59,667 nt of DNA, from assembly GCA_024641665.1 (NCBI GenBank), contig JAHECP010000015.1, positions 1 to 59,667 on the forward strand, written 5' to 3'. The stretch is from Acidobacteriota bacterium. Lineage in GTDB: Bacteria > Acidobacteriota > Vicinamibacteria > Vicinamibacterales > JAHECP01. Position 1 is the first letter of the stretch. The number at the start of each line of letters is the position of its first letter. The notes beneath the pieces are model-generated. The model did not search any database and had not been told where the DNA came from. It worked only from the letters and a program-made list of their open reading frames with translations. Below, piece by piece: positions 38,274-46,157 of this stretch. The position numbers were made by a program, and so were the translations under genes.

Positions 38274-38390
38274 CCAGCCACGTCGTCCGGGATCGTGAAT
38301 CCGCCGCAGATGCCGGATCGCCTTCTCTCGTTCCCGTCAGTAGCTTCGAAGTCGAGCGCAATCCACCAGCCCTCTGCAGGCAGACGACGG

Positions 38391-38396
38391 TATAAT
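38391..38396 (+). promoter_or_regulatory. -10 element of the DUF433-type antitoxin operon
   Basis: Consensus TATAAT, 23 nt before the ATG at 38420; the leader carries GGGGAGGAC as ribosome site. No good -35. Confidence 0.5.
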
Positions 38397-38419
38397 CGGC
38401 CGTGGGGAGGACTTAGAGA

Positions 38420-39127
38420 ATGGCGGCAGGGAAGGTTCCTCTCGTCGGCCTGGGGATATACCGGGTCTCCGAGGCTGCCCATCTGTCCGCCGTTCCCGCT
38501 CGCCGTATTCGCCGGTGGCTCAAGGGGTACGAGTTCCAGAGTCACGGGAGTCGTCGGTGGTCGCCCAAAGTCGTGAAGGGCGACTTCGCAGGCCTCGCGG
38601 GAACAGAGGCCCTGAGTTTTCGGGATCTCATTGAGATCCGTTTTGTCGATGCGTTCCGAGGGTATGGAGTTTCTTGGCCCGCGCTCCGGCTGGCCGCCAA
38701 GCGCGCCCAAGAGCTATTCGACACGACTCACCCGTTCTCGACCCAGGCGTTCCGCACCGACGGCCGCACCGTGCTGGTAGAGATTACCAAGAGTGGCGAA
38801 CTTCACGGTGAAACGAAGTTCCTGGACCTGTGTCGAAATCAGTTTGCCATCAGAGAAGTACTGGCTCCCTATCTGTACAAGGGGCTGGAGTTCTCAGCAG
38901 ACGATACGGTGATCCGCTGGTGGCCGATGAACCGGACACGCAGGATCGTGATTGATCCAGCCAGGAGTTTCGGACAGCCTATCGTAAACGCCGGCGGTAT
39001 CCCAACAGCTGTCATCATTCGCGCGTTCCGGGCCGAAGATTCGATTCCCCGCGTGGCGGCTTGGTTCGAGATCGAAGAACGAGACGTCCGCGACGCCATC
39101 GAGTTCGAGAAGCGGCTGGCCGCGTGA
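38420..39127 (+). CDS. MerR-like/DUF433 antitoxin-type regulator
   Basis: 235 aa with ATG at 38420 behind GGGGAGGAC. The N-terminal 60 residues resemble a MerR-type helix-turn-helix (YRVSEAAHLSAVPARRIRRW). The C-terminal third (RIVIDPARSFGQPIVNAGGI through AAWFEIEERDVRDAIEFE) is a DUF433 domain, common in antitoxins paired with PIN-like toxins. Its TGA overlaps the GTG of the toxin frame (GTGA). GC content is visibly lower than the neighbours (60-nt rows counted by hand gave 48-63 %), suggesting recent acquisition. It should bind DNA and neutralise the toxin. Confidence 0.8.
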   Translation: MAAGKVPLVGLGIYRVSEAAHLSAVPARRIRRWLKGYEFQSHGSRRWSPKVVKGDFAGLAGTEALSFRDLIEIRFVDAFRGYGVSWPALRLAAKRAQELFDTTHPFSTQAFRTDGRTVLVEITKSGELHGETKFLDLCRNQFAIREVLAPYLYKGLEFSADDTVIRWWPMNRTRRIVIDPARSFGQPIVNAGGIPTAVIIRAFRAEDSIPRVAAWFEIEERDVRDAIEFEKRLAA

Positions 39128-39540
39128 AGATCTTCATCGACGCCAATCTCTCGCCGCGCATCGCCAAAGCACTGAACGCTCTCAGCGAGGGTGACTACCC
39201 TCAGGTGGTTCATCTGTGGGAGCGGTTCGGCCGATCGGCGCCAGATACAGAGTGGCTGTCGGCTCTCAGTCGAGAGGGCGACCGGGTAGTCGTCTCGGGC
39301 GACCTCAGAATCAAGCAGAATCCCCACGAGCGAGCAGCGTGATCGGAGTCCAAGCTGACTTGCTTCTTCCTCGAGCGAGGGTGGCTCAACCTGCGTTTGT
39401 GGGATCAAGCGTGGAAGCTGGTTCAGCGGTGGCCAGCCATAGTCGACACGGCCAGGACCATCGAGCGCGGGACGAGCTTTGGGATCCCCGTCACTAGCGG
39501 GAAGCTGCGCGTGATAGGCACCGCCAAGTCACAACTCTGA
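39124..39540 (+). pseudogene. PIN-like (DUF5615-type) toxin interrupted by an in-frame TGA
   Basis: Starts at GTG 39124, overlapping the antitoxin. The first 72 codons give KIFIDANLSPRIAKALNAL and end ..IKQNPHERAA then TGA (39340-39342). The same frame continues without change for 65 more codons (SESKLTCFFLERGWLNLRLW, DQAWKLVQRWPAIVDTARTI..) to a second TGA at 39538. Family members from memory have a Trp at the interruption (HERAAW), so TGG to TGA is the simplest explanation. The full frame (138 codons) has the family's normal length. Either a nonsense-inactivated toxin, a sequencing error, or readthrough. The short product retains the DAN and SGD motifs but lacks the C-terminal half. Confidence 0.8.
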
Positions 39541-39668
39541 GCGCTCACCCTGAGCGGCTCTTGGCACGGGAACTATCGGCTCTCGGATTGCGCTGCTCCC
39601 GGCCTTGTGTTGGTGCGGTTCCGCACAGGCCGGCACCCAACCGGCGGGGCCGGTCGTCTCATGGCCTC

Positions 39669-40172
39669 ATGGCACACACACGGCTCGCACGCGCGGCAGC
39701 GGCCGCCGTCCTCGGTCTCGGCGTCGGCCTCGGCGTCGCCGCGCTGGCGGCGACGGTCCCCGTCGCGGCCCGGGCCGGTCACGCGCCCGGCCTGCCGCAG
39801 GCCGTCGCGGCCATCCAGCAGCAGAAGTGGGACGATGCCATCGCGATCCTGGAGCCGATGTCGAAGTCCCAGCCGGATAACGCCCGCGTATGGGCGCTGC
39901 TCGGCTACGCGTACCACGCGAAGAAGGACCTCGATCGCGCGCTCGCGACCCACATGAAGGCGTCGGCGTTTCCGGCGACCCGTCCCGCCGCGCTCTACAA
40001 CATCGCGATGGTCTACGCCCTTCAGGGAAAGAAAGACCTGGCGTTCGACTGGCTGGAGAAGGCGAAGGCCACCAGGCAGGTGGACCTGACTGCGCTCGAG
40101 GGCGACCCGGACGCGGCGAGCCTGCGGAACGACCCGCGCGTGAAGGCCCTCCTGCCTTCAGGGGTGAAGTAG
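39669..40172 (+). CDS. exported TPR-repeat protein
   Basis: 167 aa from the ATG at 39669, opening a signal peptide (about 1-36, VLGLGVGLGVAALAATVPVA). Residues 45-140 form two to three TPR units: AVAAIQQQKWDDAIAILEPM, RVWALLGYAYHAKKDLDRAL and AALYNIAMVYALQGKKDLAF. The ending SLRNDPRVKALL is common in acidobacterial secreted TPR proteins. It probably acts as a protein-binding scaffold in the periplasm; partner unknown. Ribosome site weak. Followed by an SDR gene with its own promoter. Confidence 0.8.
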   Translation: MAHTRLARAAAAAVLGLGVGLGVAALAATVPVAARAGHAPGLPQAVAAIQQQKWDDAIAILEPMSKSQPDNARVWALLGYAYHAKKDLDRALATHMKASAFPATRPAALYNIAMVYALQGKKDLAFDWLEKAKATRQVDLTALEGDPDAASLRNDPRVKALLPSGVK

Positions 40173-40188
40173 CGCCGCACTCGCCGTA

Positions 40189-40194
40189 TATACT
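40189..40194 (+). promoter_or_regulatory. -10 element placing transcription start at the SDR ATG
   Basis: TATACT (extended TATATACT) ends 6 nt before the ATG at 40201, so the predicted start nucleotide is the A of the ATG or within a base of it. No Shine-Dalgarno fits. A leaderless transcript is inferred. Confidence 0.45.
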
Positions 40195-40200
40195 GGCTCG

Positions 40201-41007
40201 ATGAGCCAGCCCTCCCGTCGGACCGCGCTCGTGACCGGTGCCTCCGCCGGCATTGGCGTCTCGTTCGCGCGCGTGTTCGCCGCGCACGACTTCGATCTGG
40301 TGCTCACCGCCCGGCGCGAGGATCGGCTGCGGGACCTCGCGGGTGAGATTTCCGCGCGCCACGGCGTCGCCGCGCGCGTTGTCGTCGCGGATCTCTCGGA
40401 TCCCGGCGCGCCCGCGCGGCTCGAGCAGGAGCTGGCCGAGGCGGGGGTCGCCGTGGACGCGCTGGTGAACAACGCGGGCTTCGGGCTGCCGGGCAAGTAC
40501 GTCGAGACCACCTGGGAGCAGCAGGCGCAGTTCATCCAGCTCATGGTCACCGCGTACGCCGAGCTGGTGCACCGGTTCCTGCCCGGCATGGTCGCGCGCC
40601 GCTACGGCCGCATCGTCAACGTCGCATCGGTCGCGGGCCTCGTGCCCGGCACGCCCGGCCACACGCTCTACGCCGCGTCGAAGTCGTTTCTCATCAAGTT
40701 CTCGCAGTCGCTGGCTCTCGAGACCCGCTCGAAGAACGTGCACGTCACGGCGGTGTGCCCCGGCTTCACGCTGACCGAGTTCCACGACGTCAACCAGACG
40801 CGCGAGATGATGGACCGGATGCCGAAGTGGGTGTGGCTCGACGCCGACCGCGTGGCGCGCGAAGGCTTCGACGGCGTGATGACCGGCAAGCCCGTCGTCG
40901 TGAACGGCGCGCTGTACAGGAGCCTCGTGTTCCTCGCCCGGCACCTGCCGCAGGGGTTGGTCTTCCGCGCCACGCTCAAGCAGAGCCGCCGGTACCGGAA
41001 GCCGTGA
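40201..41007 (+). CDS. short-chain dehydrogenase/reductase
   Basis: 268 aa classical SDR. NAD(P) motif TGASAGIG (13-20), NNAG in DALVNNAGFG, catalytic Ser in NVASVAG, and YxxxK as YAASK. A helix after the active site (SLALETRSKNVHVTAVCPGF) matches the DltE/YdfG-like subgroup (COG0300). Reduces a carbonyl or oxidises an alcohol with NAD(P)(H); substrate unknown. Its TGA overlaps the next ATG by one base (TGATG), so it is coupled to the FAD oxidoreductase. Confidence 0.9.
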   Translation: MSQPSRRTALVTGASAGIGVSFARVFAAHDFDLVLTARREDRLRDLAGEISARHGVAARVVVADLSDPGAPARLEQELAEAGVAVDALVNNAGFGLPGKYVETTWEQQAQFIQLMVTAYAELVHRFLPGMVARRYGRIVNVASVAGLVPGTPGHTLYAASKSFLIKFSQSLALETRSKNVHVTAVCPGFTLTEFHDVNQTREMMDRMPKWVWLDADRVAREGFDGVMTGKPVVVNGALYRSLVFLARHLPQGLVFRATLKQSRRYRKP

Positions 41008-42122
41008 TGGACGTCCTGCCTTCCGCGACGCGGTGGGTCGTCGTCGGCGCGGGCTTCGCGGGCGCGTCGACCGCGTGGGCGCTCGCCCGCGCGGGACTCG
41101 GCCCGGGCCTCATCCTCGAGCGCGAGCCGACCTTCGGCGCGCACGCGTCGGGACGCAACGCCGCGCTCGCCAAGGTCACCGAGTCCGACCGGGTCGTGCG
41201 CACGCTGGCCGTCCGGTCCCTGCGGTACCTGAAGCGGCTCGACGGCGGCACGGGCGAGCTGCTGCGGCCCACCGGCGGCCTGACACTCGCGAGCGGCGCG
41301 ACGTACCACGAATTCGAGCGCATCCGCGGCGCGCTCGCGGCCGAAGGGCTCGACGCGGCCGTGCTGACCGCGGGCGCCGCGCGCCGCCGGCACCCGCTCG
41401 TCGCCGGCCTCGACTTCGGCGCCGCGCTCTGGTGCGCGGACGAGGGCGTCGTGGACATCCACGCGCTGCTCACGCACTACCTGCAGGAGGCGCGCGCCGG
41501 CGGATTCCGCGTGCAGACCGACTGCGAGGTACAGGAGCTGCGCGTCGAGGGCGGGCGGGTGACGGGCGTGACGACCGCGCGCGGCGACGTGCGCGCCGAC
41601 GTCGTGATCGATGCCGCCGGCGCCTGGGCGGGACGGCTCGGACGCGCGCGGCCGCTGCCGCTCCAGCCCTTCCGCCGCCATCTGTTCGTGTCGGCGCCGC
41701 CGGCCCACGCGGTGGCGGGCCTGCCGTTCACCTGGATGGAGGATGCGGGCTTCTACTTCCGGCCGGAAGGCGACGGGCTGCTACTGTCGCCGTGCGACGA
41801 GACCGCGTCGAGGCCCTGCGCGCCCTCGACCGACCCGGCGGCGGCCGAGCTGCTCGCCGAGAAGCTCGCCGCGCACGCGCCGGCGCTCGCCGACCTCGCC
41901 ATCCGGCGCGGCTGGGCCTGCCTGCGCACGTTCACACCCGACCGGCACCCGGTCATCGGGCCGGACTCCGAGCGGCCGGGGCTCTTCCACGTCTCCGGGC
42001 TCGGGGGGTTCGGGATGATGACGAGCGCCGCCGTCGGGGAGCTGGCGGCGACACGCCTGGCGGGACGGACACCCGATTGGATGGACCTGGGAAAGGTGGA
42101 CCCGGTCCGGCTGGCGCCGTAG
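41007..42122 (+). CDS. FAD-dependent oxidoreductase, D-amino-acid oxidase (DAO) family
   Basis: 371 aa; ATG at 41007 overlaps the SDR stop. N-terminal Rossmann loop WVVVGAGFAGASTAWALARA binds FAD; SGRNAALAKVTESD follows in the place where GlpD/DadA-like enzymes contact the flavin. The C-terminal FAD region reads RTFTPDRHPVIGPDSERPGL and LGGFGMMTSAAVGELAA. The family deaminates or demethylates amino acids oxidatively (glycine oxidase, DadA, sarcosine oxidase). Coupling with the SDR hints at a two-step conversion, but substrates are unknown. Confidence 0.9.
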   Translation: MDVLPSATRWVVVGAGFAGASTAWALARAGLGPGLILEREPTFGAHASGRNAALAKVTESDRVVRTLAVRSLRYLKRLDGGTGELLRPTGGLTLASGATYHEFERIRGALAAEGLDAAVLTAGAARRRHPLVAGLDFGAALWCADEGVVDIHALLTHYLQEARAGGFRVQTDCEVQELRVEGGRVTGVTTARGDVRADVVIDAAGAWAGRLGRARPLPLQPFRRHLFVSAPPAHAVAGLPFTWMEDAGFYFRPEGDGLLLSPCDETASRPCAPSTDPAAAELLAEKLAAHAPALADLAIRRGWACLRTFTPDRHPVIGPDSERPGLFHVSGLGGFGMMTSAAVGELAATRLAGRTPDWMDLGKVDPVRLAP

Positions 42123-42125
42123 GCC

Positions 42126-42302
42126 CTACCGCTCCGCCACGGCCGGCGACTGGGCCGCCGCCTTCCGATCGTATTCCTGCTGCGTGCGGAAGATGCTGCA
42201 CCACTCCTTGTGCTCGGCGATCGGCATTCCGCACTCGACGCAGATCCGCACCCGCTTCCGCGGCTCGGTCTTCTTCGAGAAGAGCTTTCCCCACAGAGTC
42301 AT
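42126..42302 (-). CDS. 58-aa putative zinc-ribbon protein
   Basis: Short gene. ATG at 42302 is preceded by GGAGGTTGC, a strong ribosome site. The product begins MTLWGKLFSKKTEPRKR and has RICVECGMPIAEHKEWCSIF: Cys21-x2-Cys24 with His31 and Cys35, a plausible single zinc site. Tail is Ala/Gln-rich. The stop is a TAG 4 nt from the stop of the FAD oxidoreductase (convergent). It may be the last gene of the histidine kinase transcription unit, though a 376-nt gap separates them. No family recognised. Confidence 0.6.
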   Translation of the reverse strand: MTLWGKLFSKKTEPRKRVRICVECGMPIAEHKEWCSIFRTQQEYDRKAAAQSPAVAER

Positions 42303-42678
42303 GGCAACCTCCGACGCTTCGGTTGGACCCCTCGACCGGCTCCTCCGGGCTCTTGTGCTCGGGTCCGAACATTAGATGCTACGAACCGGGCGTCCGGTTG
42401 GTTCACGGAAGTGGGAAATCGCACATCCAGCCGATCTTTTCTGGGTCTTCCGGACCCGTCACGCCGAATCGAGCCACCGAACGGCACCACGATGGCGCGA
42501 ACGACCGCCCGACGGCCGGGACATGGGGGCACGATGGCCGTCACGTCACACCGGCGACCTGCCCCGCCTCTGGCGGGCGGTCGCCGGCACAGGCCGAGGT
42601 ACCAGCCCAGTGTGACGACCTTCGTGCCTTCGGCCTTCATCGCGCCTTCGTGGTGAGCGTTGGAGTTGGCGGCGGGAA
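42303..42678. other. 376-nt gap without a convincing gene
   Basis: Holds an AACCGG-GCGT-CCGGTT dyad near 42378 and a 113-codon minus-strand frame (42299-42640) whose first 16 codons look gene-like (MKAEGTKVVTLGWYLG) but whose remainder has non-coding codon use. It may be a decayed small gene. Nothing else seen. Confidence 0.4.
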
Positions 42679-44040
42679 TCAGCTCTCGAGCTCGTAGTCC
42701 CGGAGCTTGCGATAGAGGTTCCGCTCGCTGATGCCCAGCAGCCGGGCCGCCTGCCCGCGGTGCCCGTCCACGGCGCGCAGGACGCGCTGGATGTGGGTCC
42801 GCTCCAGCTCGGCGAGCGTGGGCAGCGCGCCGCCCTCGTCCGGTGACGCCGCCTCGTGTGCCGGCGCGGCCCCGAGCGCGGCCGGCAGGTGCTCCGGGCG
42901 GATTTCCTCGCCCTCGCAGACGACCATCGCGCGCTCGATGACGTGCAGCAGCTCGCGGACGTTGCCCGGCCAGTCGTGCCGGCGCAGGCGCTCGAGCGCG
43001 CCCGCGCCGAGATGTTTCCGGGAGCCGAACCGGGCGTTGAGCACGGTGACGAAGTGCGCGGCCAGCAGGTCGATGTCCGGCCGCCGGTCGCGGAGCGCGG
43101 GCAGGGCGACGGTGATCGTGCTCAGGCGGTAGTAGAGGTCCTCGCGGAACAACCCCTGGCGGACCATGGCCTCGAGATCGCGATTGGTGGCGGCAAGGAC
43201 CCGGACGTCCACGCGGATCTCGCTCGTGCCGCCGACGTGGCGGAAGGTCGAGGTGTCGAGCACGCGCAGCAGCTTCACCTGCGTGGCCTGGCTCACCTCG
43301 CCGATCTCGTCGAGGAAGATCGTGCCGCCGTGCGCCACCTCGAACAGGCCGGGCTTCGCGCGGTCGGCGCCGGTGAACGCGCCGCGCTCGTGGCCGAACA
43401 GCTCGCTCTGGAGCAGCTCCTCCTGCAGCGCGGCGCACTCGACGACGACGAAGGGGCGCTCGGACCGCGTGCTGCGCGCGTGGATCAGCCGGGCCACCAT
43501 CTCCTTGCCCGACCCGGTCTCGCCGGTCACCAGCACGGTGGCGTCGCTGGGCGCGACGCGCTCGACCAGGCGCAGCAGGCCCTGGAACTCGGGGCTCTCG
43601 CCGACGAACCAGCCGCGCGGGTCGGGCGGCGTCAGGCCGCGCTCCAGCAGGCTGGCCCGGCGCTGCAGCATCTGACGCTCGAGCGCCCGCTGGATCCGGA
43701 TCTCCAGCTCGTCGAGCGGGCACGGCTTCGCCACGTAGTCGAAGGCGCCCATGCGGATCGACTCGATGGCCGTGTCGATCGAGCCGTGTCCGGTCAGCAT
43801 GATCACCTCGCTCGCAGGGCTCGTCTCCCGGATCCGCTTCAGCACGTCGAGGCCGCTCATGTCGGGCAGGCGCAGGTCGAGCAGCACGATCTGCGGCGCG
43901 TGCTCGACGAGATGGCCGAGCGCCTCCTTGCCCGACGCGGCCGTGGCCACCTCCAGGTGCAGGCGCCGCAGCTCGCCGGCCATCACACCGCGGAACGCCG
44001 CGTCGTCGTCCACGAGGAGAACGGATGCGGCCGGCGTCAC
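42679..44040 (-). CDS. NtrC-type sigma-54-dependent response regulator
   Basis: 453 aa; the GTG at 44040 overlaps the kinase stop (GTGA). Receiver domain 1-120 with acidic pocket DDD (11-13), phosphoacceptor Asp55 (LLDLRLPD) and Lys in VAKPCP. AAA+ domain: Walker A GETGSGKE, the sigma-54-contact loop [12 protein letters not shown], Walker [12 protein letters not shown], and arginine finger region. C-terminal Fis-type helix-turn-helix ([22 protein letters not shown]). It should open sigma-54 promoters after phosphorylation. Its likely target is the promoter at 46065-46080 via the two dyads beyond the kinase start. Confidence 0.95.
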   Translation of the reverse strand: MTPAASVLLVDDDAAFRGVMAGELRRLHLEVATAASGKEALGHLVEHAPQIVLLDLRLPDMSGLDVLKRIRETSPASEVIMLTGHGSIDTAIESIRMGAFDYVAKPCPLDELEIRIQRALERQMLQRRASLLERGLTPPDPRGWFVGESPEFQGLLRLVERVAPSDATVLVTGETGSGKEMVARLIHARSTRSERPFVVVECAALQEELLQSELFGHERGAFTGADRAKPGLFEVAHGGTIFLDEIGEVSQATQVKLLRVLDTSTFRHVGGTSEIRVDVRVLAATNRDLEAMVRQGLFREDLYYRLSTITVALPALRDRRPDIDLLAAHFVTVLNARFGSRKHLGAGALERLRRHDWPGNVRELLHVIERAMVVCEGEEIRPEHLPAALGAAPAHEAASPDEGGALPTLAELERTHIQRVLRAVDGHRGQAARLLGISERNLYRKLRDYELES

Positions 44041-45908
44041 GGCCGGGCCTCCGGCCGGCCGTCGCCGGCGAGCGCGGGCAGGACCACGTCGAAGACGGAT
44101 CCCGCGCCGGGCGTGCTGTCCACCTCGATGTCGCCGCCCCAGCGGCGGACGAAGTTGAGCGACAGGAAGAGCCCAAGGCCGGTGCCGCCGCCTCGCAGGC
44201 TGAAGAACGGCTCGAAGATCCGCTTCAGGTGCTCCGGCGCGATGCCGCAGCCGTCGTCGCGCACGCGGATGCGCACGTCGGCGCCCTCGACGGCCGTGAC
44301 GGTGACCGTGCCGCCGGTGGCGCACGCCTGGATGGCGTTGAGCAGCAGGTTGACGAGCGCGTGCTGCAGCTCGGCCTCGTCCGCGCGCACGCGCACGCCG
44401 GGGTCGATCGGATCCGCGACGATGCCGACGGCGTGCGCGCGCGCGGTCGGCTCGACCAGGCGCGCGACGGCGGCGACCACGAGCGCGAGGCTCACGATGT
44501 CGCCCGCAGAGGGCTGGCCGCGCGAGAGACGCAGGAAGTGCTGGGTGATCCCGCGGCAGCGCAGGATCTGCTCGCGCGCGATGGTGGCGCTCTCGCCGAT
44601 GCGGGTCCACTCCCCCTCCCGGTCGCCGTTCTGCGGCAGGTCCCGCAGAATGCCCTCGACGCAGGTGAGCACCGTGGCGAGCGGCGTGTTCATCTCGTGC
44701 GAGAAGCCCGACGCCAGCACGCCCAGCGACGCGAGCCGGTGCGACTCGGCCAGGCGCGCCTCGGCCGCGCGCCGCTCCGAGATGTCGCGCCAGACCTCCA
44801 CCACCTGCTCGATCCGGCCGCCGGCGTCGCGCACCGGCGAGGCGTGCACCTCCTCCCACGACACGGTGCCGTCGGGGTTCGTCCGCTCGCAGATGCGCAC
44901 CTGACGGTCGCCCGACTCGAGGCACACGAGCGTCGGGCAGTCGCGCGCGGTGCACAGGCCCGGCGCGGCGTCCCGGCAGCCGCAGCCGACGACCTCGTCG
45001 CGGGCGCGGCCGGTGCGCTGCAGGAACGCCGCGTTCGCCGCGACGATGTGGCGCTGGGGGTCCAGCACGACGATGCCGTCGTCGATGCTGTTGATGACCG
45101 TCTCGAGGCGCTCCCGCTGGTGCCGCACCTCGCCCACCAGGCCCGACATCGAGTCCGCCATGGTGTTGAACTCGCGGGCCAGCCACGAAATGGTGTCCGA
45201 CCCGGAGGCCGGCACGCGCCGCGCGAGGTCGCCGCCGGCAATCAGCCGCGCCGTCGTCTCGAAGCGCTGCAGCCGCTTGAGCACCGCCACGCGCACGATG
45301 AAGGCGATGCCCGCCACGAGCAGCAGCGTCAGCGCGCCGCTGCCGGCGACCATCCAGCGCAGGTCGCGGTTCATCGCCTCGCGCAGCGGGGCGACGTTGC
45401 GGTCGAGAATCAGGATCCCGTTGATGCCGTGGGCGGGATCGTGGCACCGGTAGCACGCCTGCCGGTTGCGGAACGGCACCACCGTGCGCAGCAGCGTGCC
45501 GTCCCGCACGTCGATCACCCGGCTCGAGGCGCGCTCGGCCGGCGGATGCCGGTGGCACGCCTGGCAGGTGGGCGACTGGATCGAGAGGTCGGTGCCGGGC
45601 GCGAGCGGCCCGCTCGAGTAGCGTACCTCCCCGTGCCGATCGAGCAGCATCACGCTCTCGACGCTCGTCTGCCGCCCGAAGCTCTGGACCATCTCCGCGA
45701 TCAGGCTCCGGTCGTTCTCGATCATCTGGTGCTCGAGCGCCTCACGGATGAGGTCGCCCTGCGCCATGGCCGTGGCGCGCGCCGACTCGATGAGCGTCTG
45801 GAAGTGGTGCTGGGAATAGAAGTAGGCGCCGGTGGCAAACGCCGTCGCCACCGCGGCCGTGATGCTCACGGCCAGGCCGGCCGCCGTGCTGGTCAGGCGA
45901 AGTCGCAT
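44037..45908 (-). CDS. membrane histidine kinase with two periplasmic c-type haem motifs
   Basis: 623 aa. TM1 at 9-30, periplasmic domain about 31-186, TM2 about 187-208, HAMP (209-262), PAS (263-380), HisKA with His404 (GFSHEMNTPLA) and an ATPase domain (NLLLNAIQACATGG; DDGCGIAPE; GTGLGLFLSL). The periplasmic part contains CxxCH twice: Cys115-Cys118-His119 (CQACH) and Cys152-Cys155-His156 (CYRCH), so covalent haem c is expected, as in DUF3365-like and Geobacter-type sensors. The PAS carries extra Cys (GCGCRDAAPGLC, CPTLVC). Probably senses redox state or a small ligand at haem. Translationally coupled to the NtrC-type regulator; divergent from the cytochrome operon. Confidence 0.93.
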   Translation of the reverse strand: MRLRLTSTAAGLAVSITAAVATAFATGAYFYSQHHFQTLIESARATAMAQGDLIREALEHQMIENDRSLIAEMVQSFGRQTSVESVMLLDRHGEVRYSSGPLAPGTDLSIQSPTCQACHRHPPAERASSRVIDVRDGTLLRTVVPFRNRQACYRCHDPAHGINGILILDRNVAPLREAMNRDLRWMVAGSGALTLLLVAGIAFIVRVAVLKRLQRFETTARLIAGGDLARRVPASGSDTISWLAREFNTMADSMSGLVGEVRHQRERLETVINSIDDGIVVLDPQRHIVAANAAFLQRTGRARDEVVGCGCRDAAPGLCTARDCPTLVCLESGDRQVRICERTNPDGTVSWEEVHASPVRDAGGRIEQVVEVWRDISERRAAEARLAESHRLASLGVLASGFSHEMNTPLATVLTCVEGILRDLPQNGDREGEWTRIGESATIAREQILRCRGITQHFLRLSRGQPSAGDIVSLALVVAAVARLVEPTARAHAVGIVADPIDPGVRVRADEAELQHALVNLLLNAIQACATGGTVTVTAVEGADVRIRVRDDGCGIAPEHLKRIFEPFFSLRGGGTGLGLFLSLNFVRRWGGDIEVDSTPGAGSVFDVVLPALAGDGRPEARP

Positions 45909-45963
45909 AGCGGACTCAGCCAGGGGATGCGGGGATACTGTCAGACCCCACGGCCCCCGTCAA

Positions 45964-45984
45964 CGCCTGACGTTTCGTCAGGCG
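45964..45984. promoter_or_regulatory. upstream activator dyad 1
   Basis: Perfect palindrome CGCCTGACG-TTT-CGTCAGGCG. Shares TGACR-N3-YGTCA with dyad 2, centred 22 bp away (two helical turns). Likely binding site of the NtrC-type regulator. Confidence 0.6.
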
Positions 45985-45987
45985 CGG

Positions 45988-46004
45988 CCTGACAGGTTGT
46001 CAGG
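45988..46004. promoter_or_regulatory. upstream activator dyad 2
   Basis: Perfect palindrome CCTGACA-GGT-TGTCAGG, on the same helix face as dyad 1 and 60-75 bp upstream of the sigma-54 element. An additional half-site CTGTCAG is at 45938-45944. Confidence 0.6.
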
Positions 46005-46064
46005 TCGCAGAGGGCGGCGCCGCGCCGGCACGCAAATTCAGGCCGTTTCCGGCGCCTCGTCCCC

Positions 46065-46080
46065 TGGCACTCCCCCTGCA
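46065..46080 (+). promoter_or_regulatory. sigma-54 (RpoN) promoter of the cytochrome-NrfD operon
   Basis: TGGCACTCCCCCTGCA matches the consensus TGGCACGN4TTGCW at GG (-24, 46066-46067) and GC (-12, 46078-46079) with correct spacing. Predicted start near 46091, about 67 nt before the first gene. Confidence 0.75.
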
Positions 46081-46085
46081 GTGCA

Positions 46086-46131
46086 ACGGAATGGCCACGG
46101 AATGAACCACGGAAATCGCCACGGAAAAGCC
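46086..46131. repeat. four ACGGAATGGCC-type units in the operon leader
   Basis: Units of 11, 12, 12 and 11 nt: ACGGAATGGCC, ACGGAATGAACC, ACGGAAATCGCC, ACGGAAAAGCC. They lie between the sigma-54 element and the ribosome site, so they would be transcribed. Same family as the arrays at 24601 and 29396. Confidence 0.7.
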
Positions 46132-46157
46132 GGAGAGGAAGTAGGGGGAGGCAAGGT

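Noticed and set aside
39340-39342. Selenocysteine codon
   Set aside because: No convincing SECIS hairpin follows (only a 4-bp AGTC/GACT stem), and family members as I recall them have Trp here.
42299-42640. 113-codon frame ending ATGA into the 58-aa gene
   Set aside because: Good start context and first 16 codons, but the rest has non-coding codon use and an Arg/Pro-rich product; kept only as a note.
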